A stretch of 64,000 nucleotides of DNA, taken from positions 1 to 64,000 of IMG/VR virus record IMGVR_UViG_3300021963_000069; one strand, given 5' to 3'. The notes below the pieces were generated by a model. The model searched no databases. It worked only from the letters and a program-made list of their open reading frames with translations, and was not told where the DNA came from. Source of the DNA: a virus. The position numbers and the translations under genes are program-made. Below, in pieces: positions 52,801-59,993 of the stretch; the stretch's first letter is position 1, and every line of letters begins with the position of its first letter.

Positions 52801-55462
52801 TGGACTGATAAAGTCTGATAGTTCTGTTATTATCAATTTTAGGATAATATGTAGAATTATTAACTAAAGTTAAATTTGTAGTTCCGATGCTAATTGGTAA
52901 GTTACCATTAGAATTATAAACTATAGCTTCTCCATTACTTAAATTGTGATCGGATATAAAAGATAATTGATTCGTGGTAGAGCTAATTCCACCAGAATTA
53001 GTTGTTAATCTTCCATCAAATAAAATATCTCTCTTTCTTTTTGTGATAATTGGTTCCAATACACAATCAGATCCATTACCTCCGGTTATTTTGATAGAAA
53101 CAATTGTATTGATGTCATAATCTTGCGAGTCGATGTAAACTTTTTTAATTGATCCTCTAACCACCGGTCTAACCAAAGCAGTATTTCCAAGTCCAGCAGA
53201 AACAACTAGTAGTGGAGGGTTGATAACATCATAGTCATTTCCACCATTTAATACATTAATAGATTTTAGTGGTCCATAATAAACTTTATCATCTGATTTA
53301 TAATTGACAATTTCTACGCCATTAATTAACATTCCAACTGGACCAGGAATTGTTAATTCTCCGGTTCCTGTATCGATACTTTGAGATAATGGAAATTTTT
53401 TTAATAGTTTTTGAGCACCTATTATTCCTGATTTTTGAGAATATAACGTAAATTTGTGAGTTTGATTGGAAAAATTTGAATTAGAAAATGTTAAAAAATT
53501 ATCAGTTCCAACAAATGATCTTGATGAAAATACTCTTATTTTATTAGGTGAATCTAAAACTTGTATATAATAATCTCCAGTATCTAAACCTACAATTGGA
53601 GTTCCTGATGGTTGATAATAAATTCTATCTCCGGTGATAAACGGAACAGTATTTTGAAATACTATACTAGTATAATTGTCATCAATTACATCAGTTATTC
53701 CTACTCCAACAGATGTTTTAATGTCTTTTGTTATTCTATATGTAAAATTTCCAGCATATCCATCTCTTCCCGATGGTAATGAATTGGAAGCTACATACGA
53801 ATACTCACTATCAGTATATAAATTTTGAATATCAGATATAATAACATTATTTCCAAACTGTATTGGAACTATTGTACTATTTGCGGTATTAATTTTTCTC
53901 CTTAAATCGTATTTTGCACCAATTTCTGCAGAAAATCCAGAATTAGTAATAATAACTCTATTTTCTGCTGATACAATATCAGAAATATATGCACCGGATG
54001 ATGAAACTACTATGTTAGTGCCTCTTTCTAATATTTCAACTTCATCTCCAACTTTTAAACTAGATCTATCAATTGGACTTTTTAAAATAAAATTATTAAT
54101 ATTTTCTATTTCATATCTAGATGCGGTGTTGTATATCCAAGAATTTGCAAAAATTTCTTTATATGTTTTATTATTTTGTGGATTTCTGATTAAATCTCCA
54201 ATATTTTTAACAGAAATTATTTGACCCTCATCTAGATTTAAGGTATCGGATACTTGTACAAATTTAGATAATACTCCGGCAAGCCTTATCTCAACCTTTT
54301 TATTTAAATCTCCGTCTTCATAACTAAAATAAATTTCATCGGATCTTATGTTGTCGGTTGATAAAATTACCGATGTAATTCCCACACATCCAAAAAATTG
54401 ATTAATACTTTTACTAGTATAATTAATCTTATTATTTCCGGATACAAGTGCTCCTTTTTCTGGAAATCCAATCGTGGAGTCTACTGAAATTACCGAAGAT
54501 CCAATAGAAACATTTGTTATACATTTTGTATTTGGAGTAATTGTAAAATTTCCAAGAACAGCAGAAAAATTTTCATATCCAACAAAAAGTGAAATTTTAA
54601 AGTATGGAATATTATTTCTGGTAAATATTTCTACTTCAGAAATTGAGGCGCTGATATTTTCATCATTAACTTTTTTAAGTGTTTGTCCCACCAATTTAGA
54701 AGGATCTCCCGAAATTCTCTCTGCGATTAAAACTTCTCTTCTGATAAATTCTGCGGAGGAAGGTTTAATTAAAAAATTCTCTAGGTTTACAACCTGTGGC
54801 GTTACTCCATATAAAATATTAAATAAAATTCTAAATGATTCGTCAGTTCCTTTTGATTGATAAAAAGATTTTGCTTCTTTTATAAAATTACCAACATTTA
54901 AATTTGATACAAAATCATATTCTTCCAATCCAGGAGTGAAAGTATATTTTAATTTTTTATAAAATTCTTTCAAAAATAAAGAACTTAAATTTTGTACTAG
55001 TACCCCACTATTATGAGAAACAGCTTCGGATTCGGAAAATACTAGTTCTTCTTGATTTAAATTTTTATGATAGTCAACAATTCCACTAAATCCACGAATA
55101 CAACCGGTAAATGTATTTGTAGTTAATCCAGTGTAGGTAATAATTTCATCATCAATTTTGAGTAATCCATAAGTTTGAGGAAATCCCTTAGTCGAGGTAA
55201 CCGTAACAATTCCGGAAGAGGATGAAATATTAGTGGATAATCTGACAGAATCTACAATAACTTCGGGAGTTAAATTATCTAATTTTAAATATTGATCTAA
55301 ATTTTCTGCAATATCAATTGGACCACCTTGATATTCCTGAGAAATATAATATTGTTTTAAGAATTCTGCCGTATTGGGACTTTCATCCAAAATAAAATTT
55401 GGAAGTTGACTTTCTATAACTTGTTGAACCTTAACTCTAGATTCGAACCCAGTCTGTATCAT
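43889..55462 (-). CDS. Giant YHYH-domain baseplate protein (gp7 position)
   Basis: The 3857-residue protein begins VQQVIESQLPNFILDESPNTAEFLKQYYISQEYQGGPIDIAENLDQY, a start I know from cyanophage gp7-type proteins. A YHYH motif, GWAYDGNPIYGPYG, lies near residue 1230. Many GxGY modules (LNGGSGYT, SAGIGYSS, SSGSGYKK, NGGRGYTD) and GIGTT loops fill the rest. The C-terminal part has LLIVINGVIQDPGVAYQFEGG. T4 gp7 has 1032 residues, so this is nearly four times longer. It lies between gp6 and gp8 and is surely a baseplate component, perhaps carrying receptor-binding modules. Confidence 0.88.
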   Translation of the reverse strand: MIQTGFESRVKVQQVIESQLPNFILDESPNTAEFLKQYYISQEYQGGPIDIAENLDQYLKLDNLTPEVIVDSVRLSTNISSSSGIVTVTSTKGFPQTYGLLKIDDEIITYTGLTTNTFTGCIRGFSGIVDYHKNLNQEELVFSESEAVSHNSGVLVQNLSSLFLKEFYKKLKYTFTPGLEEYDFVSNLNVGNFIKEAKSFYQSKGTDESFRILFNILYGVTPQVVNLENFLIKPSSAEFIRREVLIAERISGDPSKLVGQTLKKVNDENISASISEVEIFTRNNIPYFKISLFVGYENFSAVLGNFTITPNTKCITNVSIGSSVISVDSTIGFPEKGALVSGNNKINYTSKSINQFFGCVGITSVILSTDNIRSDEIYFSYEDGDLNKKVEIRLAGVLSKFVQVSDTLNLDEGQIISVKNIGDLIRNPQNNKTYKEIFANSWIYNTASRYEIENINNFILKSPIDRSSLKVGDEVEILERGTNIVVSSSGAYISDIVSAENRVIITNSGFSAEIGAKYDLRRKINTANSTIVPIQFGNNVIISDIQNLYTDSEYSYVASNSLPSGRDGYAGNFTYRITKDIKTSVGVGITDVIDDNYTSIVFQNTVPFITGDRIYYQPSGTPIVGLDTGDYYIQVLDSPNKIRVFSSRSFVGTDNFLTFSNSNFSNQTHKFTLYSQKSGIIGAQKLLKKFPLSQSIDTGTGELTIPGPVGMLINGVEIVNYKSDDKVYYGPLKSINVLNGGNDYDVINPPLLVVSAGLGNTALVRPVVRGSIKKVYIDSQDYDINTIVSIKITGGNGSDCVLEPIITKRKRDILFDGRLTTNSGGISSTTNQLSFISDHNLSNGEAIVYNSNGNLPISIGTTNLTLVNNSTYYPKIDNNRTIRLYQSNSDYQSGINTVKFNGINAGGIHKFSTALFKNTISEIKVLNGGSGYTNRKLIVSSAGISTSNHAINFQKHGFESGELVTYQYETSTIGISTLSQYYVLKNNDNSFRLCDAGIGGTNISNYNRKNYVRFSSIGSGYQYFSYPDISVSIQYTPVGFGTTTQQVQSLVTTPVVKGTIVDAYLYQGGTGYGSTILNLEKKPSISIKNGREARLTPIIINGQINSVNIESSGNDYYSTPDLIVTDLTGSGSGADLRPVIINQRITDVKVISAGIGYSSSSTTIQVKPAGSGAILDANIRDLTLNHNVKFGNEILRETENQLQYSVCGYFDTLRNSFNDNESKVSNIIGWAYDGNPIYGPYGYSNPKDSNSIPKSLISGYVLNSSNIIDRPNSFSSGFFVEDYQYTNSGDLDENNGRFGKTPEFPDGVYAYFSTLDISSNPTFPYFIGNRYRSNTIKENSTLNQKFDFNNSNLLRNTLPYKVSDDYAKNDFVNEVDQITAQEAIVESVSEGFISGFDIVNSGFNYKVNDVLNFDDSNTLGGGLIARVSSIEGKDIVKIDTSVETYENAIFTYENGEEVKVTIKPNHNLSNNDFIVISGFSTNLSKLNNSYKITVSSYYSNVLKDIPSSPTSGLTTEIYVTQLPTTVSVGSSISIGGEILSILEVYKNLNILKVERGSTGVSHTTTTQINFIPDSFIIPQKIDYFESKVNNKVFFNPVQSVGIGTTPGATITTTFKFGDSNITRNIPTQGIYIENHPFSNNQKVVFTTNGGTPISISTSPTSGTFDLPQNVYVTNKNINTIGIKTSLISSDVFFRINGSNNDKYSFESTYPQIIGKVERIKSVVSVSTSHELSNQDNIKLNIKPNLSVGIGTSTSIYTKRDLITGNILINPISFNSSGINTETDTILINSHNLKTGDKVLYSANSVASGLSTGFYYVYKVNDNSIKLCETYIDSETIPPTIVGINSTGGSNQSISLINPQIISFKNNNLVFNLSDNSLVGYNFKIYYDKDYKNEFISTPLSGIGTIGVSNNASITINYDDNIPTQLYYNLEKSGYISTSDKEVNNYSEILFVDSIYNSNYKISGVGTTTFNISLSKKPEKLTYTSNECDRLQYLTNSLSAKGPIDKINIISSGSGYKKLPSIKGSNSLAGKDAYIIPKSTSIGNAKEVRIIDEGFQYSSDKTLQPIAAISPLIIIKNSNTIDSVIVTNGGRGYTDVPSIVIVNIETGEEINSGILEATLSGNTINSVNIIQKPKGIPETAVGLYATNNTNGISIQKVESSSTGIFTCFITTPTLGFSTPAFNIGDEVFIEGIQKSSINGSGFNSENYGYKFFKISNYNNTGVLVAVTIDISKLTPNTGIAKTVQDSIGNIIKSIDYPSFNITKTPSSFNIGEKLISNGIERDLKISSYQNSFIKVLGRYELSTGEVIIGKESGNIATVDKIKSGFGRFNVDYSVEKSIGWSNDVGKLDQDNQVIPDNDYYQNLSYTIKSPITYQELRTPVNSLVHSSGLKNFSDTGITSTTNSGITTSENATTIFYDIIEENRVDTIYDFDLVKDIDVVGTSSKFLKLKNKKLTDYIECKTNVVLKIDNINRQFSDADGNPSEFINLAELNPGESYLNLLVRISTADNSQIQLSEIIILDNGNDLFLSEKSTIVNTGTEIIHFLEETTIGEFLLISDDNDDNYLRFVPKDPFNTDYDIKLINTNFNSDLPGIGTTSVGFVNLNSCNRTATSGIQTSIISVQKNKFSSLYSNVQIIDSVTKQMNFAEVYLNHNGISSDTYISEYYFDSEFSSNFYSGNHIGIFTASISPSGILSLDYISNSPNIVDIRSKIVGFGTTSIGIGTYRFISSGELPGNERSAIYQSNYSSTVSSASTIVSLNKSNFNAVKSLVEVSVGSTSALHQIMMVQDESNIYVQQLPFLSVGSTNGIGTFGGEYSGSNFILKFYPDPSVTSNVNILSFNQCLYTILDTQNTPPSLNYGDITEFIDIKQYNAINGGRINRTNFDLKSNNIPIFAKTFNPTSSTTLNPSTGVFTIQNHFFSDLEKLTYTPKSTFIGVGASAMRIGAGPTLLPSEVYVIKLSDNTFKLATTKSNAISGIGVTFTSYGSGNAHQLEMNKKLEKSLITIDNIVQYPLIFTPISYNLSGNGGQIGAGSSIFALSGISTIAPKDILKIDNEYMGIINVGLGTTNIGPITNSGGISLVEVKRAFVGSSASTHSDSSSVRIYRGSYNIVDSSIFFAESPRGNPQIIRDSSNLTFETSDFTGRVFLRNNYTSNQLYDDISNKFTGIGRTFTLTVGGANTVGLGTSGGNGILFINGVFQTPTTINNPENNFSIIENTVSGISSVVFSGIRDPEDLQIITSEYDINQNQTPRGGIIISLGSSTGLGYAPLVGAAVTAVVGAGGSIVSVGLGTTDNLGSGYNGIVSIGVSVYQSGHIGDTAIITASVGAGGTLSFNVGAGGTGYTNPKIFVSEPSYENLDVIGISRLGIGATTDTGIGLLLNVEVGASSTTGIGSTYFEVSRFSISRQGYSFRRGDVFKPVGLVTAKGLTSPLSEFRLTVVDTFSDSFAAWQFGEFDYIDSIKNYQDGIRTRFPLFYNNDLLSFEALEDSQVNLSNALLIVINGVIQDPGVAYQFEGGTSFVFTTAPRKEDNVAIFFYKGTGGDDTVLNTSINETLKRGDTVQVLKNNSISGTLTQNKRTIFDLSFSDKFETNLYSDQGVDSENNKPLSWIKQKVDRKINGENVYKTRDSIESLIYPTAKIIKDFSTTDTTIFVDNAEFFEYDNIINPKPFSSLIVNGISTITNGAVELISNIISIDGFSGIITGITTTTGSSGNPLALRFYLNSPAYTGLQTGYPIYIFDTRVGGGITSIDTSNSAVIGIGTTFVDNVYYIHQFSSNGTVGIITCNIRSNTSVVGLSSSGSTLNPIGKYSWGKLSGFTRSSSPISIGVSGNTVDVGLSTFPTIQRRGIGIRQTGALPKLL

Positions 55463-55463
55463 A

Positions 55464-57374
55464 TTATACTCTTATTAGATTCCCGTTTGAATAACTTGAG
55501 GTGTAGTAGTCTTTGATAAATGCCGTTCCAGATATTTCATCACCAGAAGCGATTACATCTCTTACCATATTTATTGTGCTTTTTTCGATACTAAAATTTA
55601 AATATAGATCTCTTAATCCAACAACATCATTTGATTCCGGAAATGCCTGTATTTCGATAATATCATTTGGTTTAGATGTGGAAATAATATTTAATGGTCC
55701 TAATGTAATTTCACCCTTGGTATAATCGACCGTTCCGGCAGATTTTACAACCACTCTTGTGGACCCGTCACTTAATGGTCTTACTACTGACAATATTCCT
55801 TTTCCACTTCCATCTAAATTTCTACTAGAATCCTTGTTTGGAACATCTGTTAGATATACCGTTTCTGATTCTCCGGAAATTTTAAATCCGGTACTTTTAA
55901 TATTAAATCCATCACAATTAATATGAAATTTGTTTCCAAAACATAATTCATATTGAGTAACTTGATTTATTAGTGCCTTTAGGTCTCTTCTAATTTTAAC
56001 CTTGGTGATATTAGAGGTTATGGAAGTGTCGGTATTATCAATTATTTGAAGAACTTTGCTGTACTTGAATCTTCCACCAAATGAGTTAAGATCAACAGAT
56101 TTCGAGTATTCAGTTAATGAATTTATTACTTTTGTTTTTAGTGATTCTAATGAAGATACTTGATTGTAATTATAATAAATTGATGAATCAATCTCAACAT
56201 ATAGTAGTTTAAGATCAATTATTTCTTGATTAATTCCGGAAATACTATATTGTCTTAGTTTATTTTTAATTTGTTGTTTATTAAAATCTGAAACAAAGGT
56301 TCCATTTTTTGGTTTAATGCTTATAAATACTGTTCCAAATTGCGCAGGAACGAGTTCTTCTCCACCAACAACCGCAACAGATTCGGTATCTGGATATATT
56401 TTTTTTATAATTGCCTCATAATCTCTCGAAGTTACCGCTCTATATTGTGAGGAATAAATTCTCGGAGCAAAATACTTAACAGAATCTACTGATTCTATTT
56501 CTGATCCATTTTGAGATGACTGATTTGTCGTGATGGATACTGAACCTATATTAATTGTTGCTCCTTCTGCATTTCGGATACTTCCGGCAAAAGAAAAAGA
56601 AGATGCCCCATTACCTTCTTTTCCGTCAGTTACGATATAATTTACGGTAATGACAGCATTATTTTCTAATTTTTGTCCAATAATACCATCACCAAAAAGT
56701 AATTCATACTTTTCATCCTGAACTTCTTGTAAAAGATAAATTTTTGAGTTTGATTTTACTTCAAGAATGTTATCAACCGAAAAATATTCTACACCAACAC
56801 CACTATCATTAATTCCTTTCACATAAACGGAGATTGTCGAAGTATCGATGAAAGAATTATTCAATATAAATCTTTGATCTAATGATCCATCAACAATAAA
56901 TTGTTTTGTGAGAAATGTTCCCTGATATGCATCAATACTATTAAAGGATGCCGCTTCATTCACCACATTTGCCGAGATATCATCAGGAATTGAAAATGTA
57001 TAAGAGGTATTATCAACGGACCCCACACACACCAAACCCGCCTGTAAGGTCACTACGGAAGTATTTGTGGTTACTGGTACATTAAAGGATACTCGTGCCT
57101 TTGCTGCTGTCCTGGAGCGAGGTACATAACCAATATTTCTTGCGAGCGAGACTACATTTTCTCTTAATGTTGCAGAATCCAAGAAGGATTCATTCACAAT
57201 CATATTCGAGTTAAATGCGGTAATATAGGTATTATATGCCAGAGTGTCGATTAATACTGAAAAATTAGACCCCTCAAAGTCAAAATCCGTGAATGTGGAG
57301 TTGGCACGGAGATAATCTTTAATCGAGGTCTTTATCTGATCAAAATCCAGATTTGTAAATTTAGTGAAAGGCAT
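55464..57374 (-). CDS. 6: Baseplate wedge gp6
   Basis: The 636-residue protein (T4 gp6: 660) contains FDFEGSNFSVLIDTLAYNTYITAFNSNMIVNESFLDSATLRENVVSLARNIGYVPRSRTAAKA and SRDYEAIIKKIYPDTESVAVVGGEE, both standard in gp6 and gpJ-like baseplate proteins. It forms the inner ring of the baseplate wedges. It starts 1 nt after gp25 ends. Confidence 0.95.
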   Translation of the reverse strand: MPFTKFTNLDFDQIKTSIKDYLRANSTFTDFDFEGSNFSVLIDTLAYNTYITAFNSNMIVNESFLDSATLRENVVSLARNIGYVPRSRTAAKARVSFNVPVTTNTSVVTLQAGLVCVGSVDNTSYTFSIPDDISANVVNEAASFNSIDAYQGTFLTKQFIVDGSLDQRFILNNSFIDTSTISVYVKGINDSGVGVEYFSVDNILEVKSNSKIYLLQEVQDEKYELLFGDGIIGQKLENNAVITVNYIVTDGKEGNGASSFSFAGSIRNAEGATINIGSVSITTNQSSQNGSEIESVDSVKYFAPRIYSSQYRAVTSRDYEAIIKKIYPDTESVAVVGGEELVPAQFGTVFISIKPKNGTFVSDFNKQQIKNKLRQYSISGINQEIIDLKLLYVEIDSSIYYNYNQVSSLESLKTKVINSLTEYSKSVDLNSFGGRFKYSKVLQIIDNTDTSITSNITKVKIRRDLKALINQVTQYELCFGNKFHINCDGFNIKSTGFKISGESETVYLTDVPNKDSSRNLDGSGKGILSVVRPLSDGSTRVVVKSAGTVDYTKGEITLGPLNIISTSKPNDIIEIQAFPESNDVVGLRDLYLNFSIEKSTINMVRDVIASGDEISGTAFIKDYYTSSYSNGNLIRV

Positions 57375-57375
57375 T

Positions 57376-57777
57376 TTATCTTGTTGCCTCTAATATGAAT
57401 GAGTATTCTTGAGTTGGTATTTCTTGTCCTATAATATCAAAAATAATTGTTACATTAAATGTATTATCATCTGGAATAGGATCCACCTGAACGATTACAT
57501 TATTCACTCTTGGTTCAAAGTTATTAATTGATATTTCAATTTGACTTTGTATTACTGATGCAGTACCAAAATCGACAAATTCAAATAAACTTTTTGTAAT
57601 ATCAGATCCTAATATTGAATTGAAGAATCTTTCCGTTGGAATAGTTTCTACAATATTTCTTACTGATCTGCGAATTGCATTTTCATTTTTTAATATTGGC
57701 AGATCCTTTGTTACTGGATGAGGTTCAAAGGATAAACTGATATCTTTAAATGATCTGGATATCCTTTGAATTGCCAT
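57376..57777 (-). CDS. 25: Baseplate wedge gp25
   Basis: The 133-residue protein (T4 gp25: 132) starts MAIQRISRSFKDISLSFEPHPVTKDL and has NAIRRSVRNIVETIPTERFFNSILGSDI, the gp25/W lysozyme-like fold hallmark (no lytic activity expected). It nucleates sheath assembly. TATAAATA lies 20 nt upstream, so it heads the gp25-gp6-giant transcript. Confidence 0.95.
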   Translation of the reverse strand: MAIQRISRSFKDISLSFEPHPVTKDLPILKNENAIRRSVRNIVETIPTERFFNSILGSDITKSLFEFVDFGTASVIQSQIEISINNFEPRVNNVIVQVDPIPDDNTFNVTIIFDIIGQEIPTQEYSFILEATR

Positions 57778-57796
57778 CGAATAAAAGTTTTTTATT

Positions 57797-57804
57797 TATT
57801 TATA
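57797..57804 (-). promoter_or_regulatory. Late promoter octamer before gene 25
   Basis: TATAAATA on the minus strand, 20 nt upstream of the start. Confidence 0.8.
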
Positions 57805-57805
57805 C

Positions 57806-58048
57806 TTACTTCCAGGAAGAACCATAGTTTGGTTCGGTTCCGTAGGTCCAGTCATCGTAATCTTCGTCATTACGAATTTTTTCATGAAGTTCCTGCTGTT
57901 TTTTGAGATCATGTTTTGGTGCGGTATCGTGCATAACTTCTTGAATCACTCTTGTGGGTGGCACTTTTTCATAATCTGTAATCAATCTTGATGTTCCCCA
58001 CATCTCTCTCATGTAATTTTTGTCTCTATCCACGGGTAAATTTGCCAT
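57806..58048 (-). CDS. Small conserved hypothetical protein
   Basis: The 80-residue hydrophilic protein MANLPVDRDKNYMREMWGTSRLITDYEKVPPTRV ends DYDDWTYGTEPNYGSSWK. Not assigned. It precedes the baseplate block. Its Shine-Dalgarno AGGAG overlaps the end of a 9-bp hairpin (58058-58077), which may modulate translation. Confidence 0.7.
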   Translation of the reverse strand: MANLPVDRDKNYMREMWGTSRLITDYEKVPPTRVIQEVMHDTAPKHDLKKQQELHEKIRNDEDYDDWTYGTEPNYGSSWK

Positions 58049-58057
58049 TTTTTGCTC

Positions 58058-58077
58058 CTGTTTTAAAGTTAAAACAG
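58058..58077 (-). promoter_or_regulatory. Hairpin overlapping a ribosome binding site
   Basis: Perfect 9-bp inverted repeat with a 2-nt loop. On the minus strand the 3-prime arm runs into the AGGAG of the gene starting at 58048. Confidence 0.5.
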
Positions 58078-58114
58078 AACTTTTATAAAGGAGGTTCCTA
58101 TCTCCCTGTATTAT

Positions 58115-58456
58115 TTAACGATTTACTTCTCGTAGATTATAATTGTAGGAATTTAGGTATTTAAGTAACTCAATTACAACAAGTCTAGGATTTCCTTCAC
58201 CACAGGTATATACGTCAATTGCCACACAACCATTTTCTGGCCATGTGTGGCATGATACGTGACTTTCGGAAAGAGCGATGACAATAGTACATCCCTGAGG
58301 AACAAAACAATGGGAAAAAATGTTTAAAATTGTCATTTTTGCACGAGTAATACCTTTCTCCATTGCTTCTTGGAGTGATATTACGTCGTTTAGTATTTTA
58401 AAATCTACATCGTACACCTCTAAAAGGAGATGTGTTCCCATTGAATACTGTTCCAA
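58115..58456 (-). CDS. speD: S-adenosylmethionine decarboxylase SpeD
   Basis: The 113-residue protein carries SESHVSCHTWPENGCVAIDVYTCG. By comparison with bacterial class 1B enzymes, Ser65 (in ESH) is the residue converted to pyruvoyl by self-cleavage after Glu64, His70 and Cys85 are the other active-site residues, and all are present. The enzyme makes decarboxylated AdoMet for spermidine synthesis. speD is a known auxiliary metabolic gene of cyanophages. It lies between small late genes and the baseplate block, with a weak AAATAAATA element upstream (58479-58487). Confidence 0.93.
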   Translation of the reverse strand: MEQYSMGTHLLLEVYDVDFKILNDVISLQEAMEKGITRAKMTILNIFSHCFVPQGCTIVIALSESHVSCHTWPENGCVAIDVYTCGEGNPRLVVIELLKYLNSYNYNLREVNR

Positions 58457-58483
58457 TTATAATTTCAATAAAAACTTATTTAT

Positions 58484-58630
58484 TTACGATTTTCCTTGCC
58501 CTCGGTATTTTTTTCTTGCTTTATTTCGTGATGTTGAGGAATATTTTGTATTTAAACCCATTCCTTGCTTTGTTTTTTTGGGAAAAGATTCAATTTCTTG
58601 CTTACCGCCGGATGATTTTTTGATTGCCAT
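58484..58630 (-). CDS. Very small basic protein
   Basis: The 48-residue protein MAIKKSSGGKQEIESFPKKTKQG ends RNKARKKYRGQGKS. Lys/Arg-rich, conserved in cyanophages as I recall, function unknown. AGGAG lies 7 nt before the ATG and the start is next to the stop of the gene before it. Confidence 0.8.
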   Translation of the reverse strand: MAIKKSSGGKQEIESFPKKTKQGMGLNTKYSSTSRNKARKKYRGQGKS

Positions 58631-58632
58631 GG

Positions 58633-58791
58633 TTATTCTCCTATAATTTCGGTTTCAATTTCGTTTGGATTTGGAGAACCTGTCTGATAAAACTCAGCTG
58701 CCAGGTCCTCTATAACATTAAAATACTCTTCTTCCGAGAGATTTGAGTATATTTTTCTACCATTACATAGAATATTATATACTTCTTTCAT
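58633..58791 (-). CDS. Small hypothetical protein
   Basis: The 52-residue acidic protein MKEVYNILCNGRKIYSNLSEEEYFNVIEDLAAEFYQTGSP is not assigned. The pattern YNI...G.....NLSEEEYF...EDLA..FY..G is common in cyanophage small proteins. The start overlaps nothing; a longer frame would overlap the glycosyltransferase gene. Confidence 0.7.
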   Translation of the reverse strand: MKEVYNILCNGRKIYSNLSEEEYFNVIEDLAAEFYQTGSPNPNEIETEIIGE

Positions 58792-58795
58792 TTTT

Positions 58796-59554
58796 TCAGA
58801 TAATTCGTGTTTTTTCGTGCCCGACTCGAATGCGAGGGTCACACCAAATCTCAAATCCTGCTTCTTTTGCGTCTAAACAGAAAGATACGTCCTCTCCACA
58901 CATATCCTGAACCTCTCCGGATTCAAAAACTTGCATTTTTGGAGCAAACCATGGATATTTCATTTCGGAGTGTTCAAAAACTCCTTTTTTAATGAGTAAC
59001 CAACCAAAACCGGCATAATCCACCGTAAATGGTTTGCGTCTTTTGCTGATACTATCAACTGTTTCGTGATTCATGACTCCACCATTATTGCGGAAGTCAT
59101 CTTCTTCCATCCAGTGAGCGACAGATGTGGTATGACCGTCTTCTGTGGCGTACCAACCGGAGGCAATATCCTTATTCATTAGAACAAGTTGCCAAAACTT
59201 TTCACTACTGAATACAATATCTGAGTCAATCCATAATTGCCAATCATAGTTTAGTTTTCCGTCCCATGGAAGTTGATCCGGACCTCTCAGAACATTTGCT
59301 CCAAGGCATTTGCAACGAGCAAAGTTTACCATGGAAGAATAGTCTTGAGAAATCTGAATACTTGCTCCGGACTGAACTAGATCAAAGCAGAGTTGTACAA
59401 AATTCTTAAGATAGGTATAGGATACTCCTCTTCCGGGTAAACAGAATACTATTGATTTTCCTTTTACTATTTCTTTTGCTAAGTTATAGTCCCATTCTGG
59501 TTGACTATCTGATGTAACGGGCGATTTTGCCTTTACTGTGAATCCTTTTGCCAT
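58796..59554 (-). CDS. Glycosyltransferase-like protein
   Basis: The 252-residue protein has IVFCLPGRGVSYTYLKNFVQL, an N-x-A-R-C-K element, and WIDSDIVF with a D-S-D metal/nucleotide-sugar motif at 110-112, then EDVSFCLDAKEAGFEIWCDPRIRVGHEK, the acceptor-site end of GT-A (family 2-like) enzymes. Cyanophages often carry such genes; the target (phage DNA, virion or host surface) is unknown. Confidence 0.75.
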   Translation of the reverse strand: MAKGFTVKAKSPVTSDSQPEWDYNLAKEIVKGKSIVFCLPGRGVSYTYLKNFVQLCFDLVQSGASIQISQDYSSMVNFARCKCLGANVLRGPDQLPWDGKLNYDWQLWIDSDIVFSSEKFWQLVLMNKDIASGWYATEDGHTTSVAHWMEEDDFRNNGGVMNHETVDSISKRRKPFTVDYAGFGWLLIKKGVFEHSEMKYPWFAPKMQVFESGEVQDMCGEDVSFCLDAKEAGFEIWCDPRIRVGHEKTRII

Positions 59555-59602
59555 AAAATTACAATACTCAATTCTTTATTATAACAGATTATCTATAAGA
59601 GG

Positions 59603-59776
59603 TCAATCATCTCTTTCTGAAATCACAATTTCATCACCTTCGAGTCTTATTTTGATTTCGGTATCTTCATACCAAGAGAGATCATTCATAATTTGTTCGG
59701 GAACGATTATAAAGTATTTTCCTGTAATTGGATCGACCTGTATGGAGTCAAAAATTTCTCCGGAATTTTTTTTCAT
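59603..59776 (-). CDS. Small AbrB-like conserved protein
   Basis: The 57-residue protein MKKNSGEIFDSIQVDPITGKYFIIVPEQIMNDLSWYEDTEI ends RLEGDEIVISERDD. The pattern (V.P..G.Y.I.IP..I...L.W...T.I......-.I.I..) resembles the swapped-hairpin AbrB/MazE fold, so DNA binding is possible. Conserved in cyanophages from memory. A TATAAATA octamer lies 68 nt upstream. Confidence 0.7.
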   Translation of the reverse strand: MKKNSGEIFDSIQVDPITGKYFIIVPEQIMNDLSWYEDTEIKIRLEGDEIVISERDD

Positions 59777-59843
59777 GTCTTTGTATTTTGTGCTACCTTT
59801 TATGAATTATATAGTACTGAAAAATTTTTTAAGTGAGATCGGT

Positions 59844-59851
59844 ATTTATAG
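59844..59851 (-). promoter_or_regulatory. Late promoter octamer at the edge of the late block
   Basis: TATAAATA on the minus strand. The AT-rich phage composition ends about here; GC-richer sequence begins near 59.9 kb. Confidence 0.65.
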
Positions 59852-59963
59852 GTCGATCTGGGTCGTTTATAGCTTATACGGTCCCTATAAAATATAAACA
59901 ACCCCCCCGGACCCCTGTCTATACACGAACGAACATAAGTGCGCCCACACGCATATACGAAAA

Positions 59964-59985
59964 GGGAGAGGATTGCGCCTCTCCC
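59964..59985 (-). terminator. Terminator after the DUF6011 gene
   Basis: Minus strand GGGAGAGG, 6-nt loop, CCTCTCCC, then TTTTC. Confidence 0.8.
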
Positions 59986-59993
59986 AGTATATC

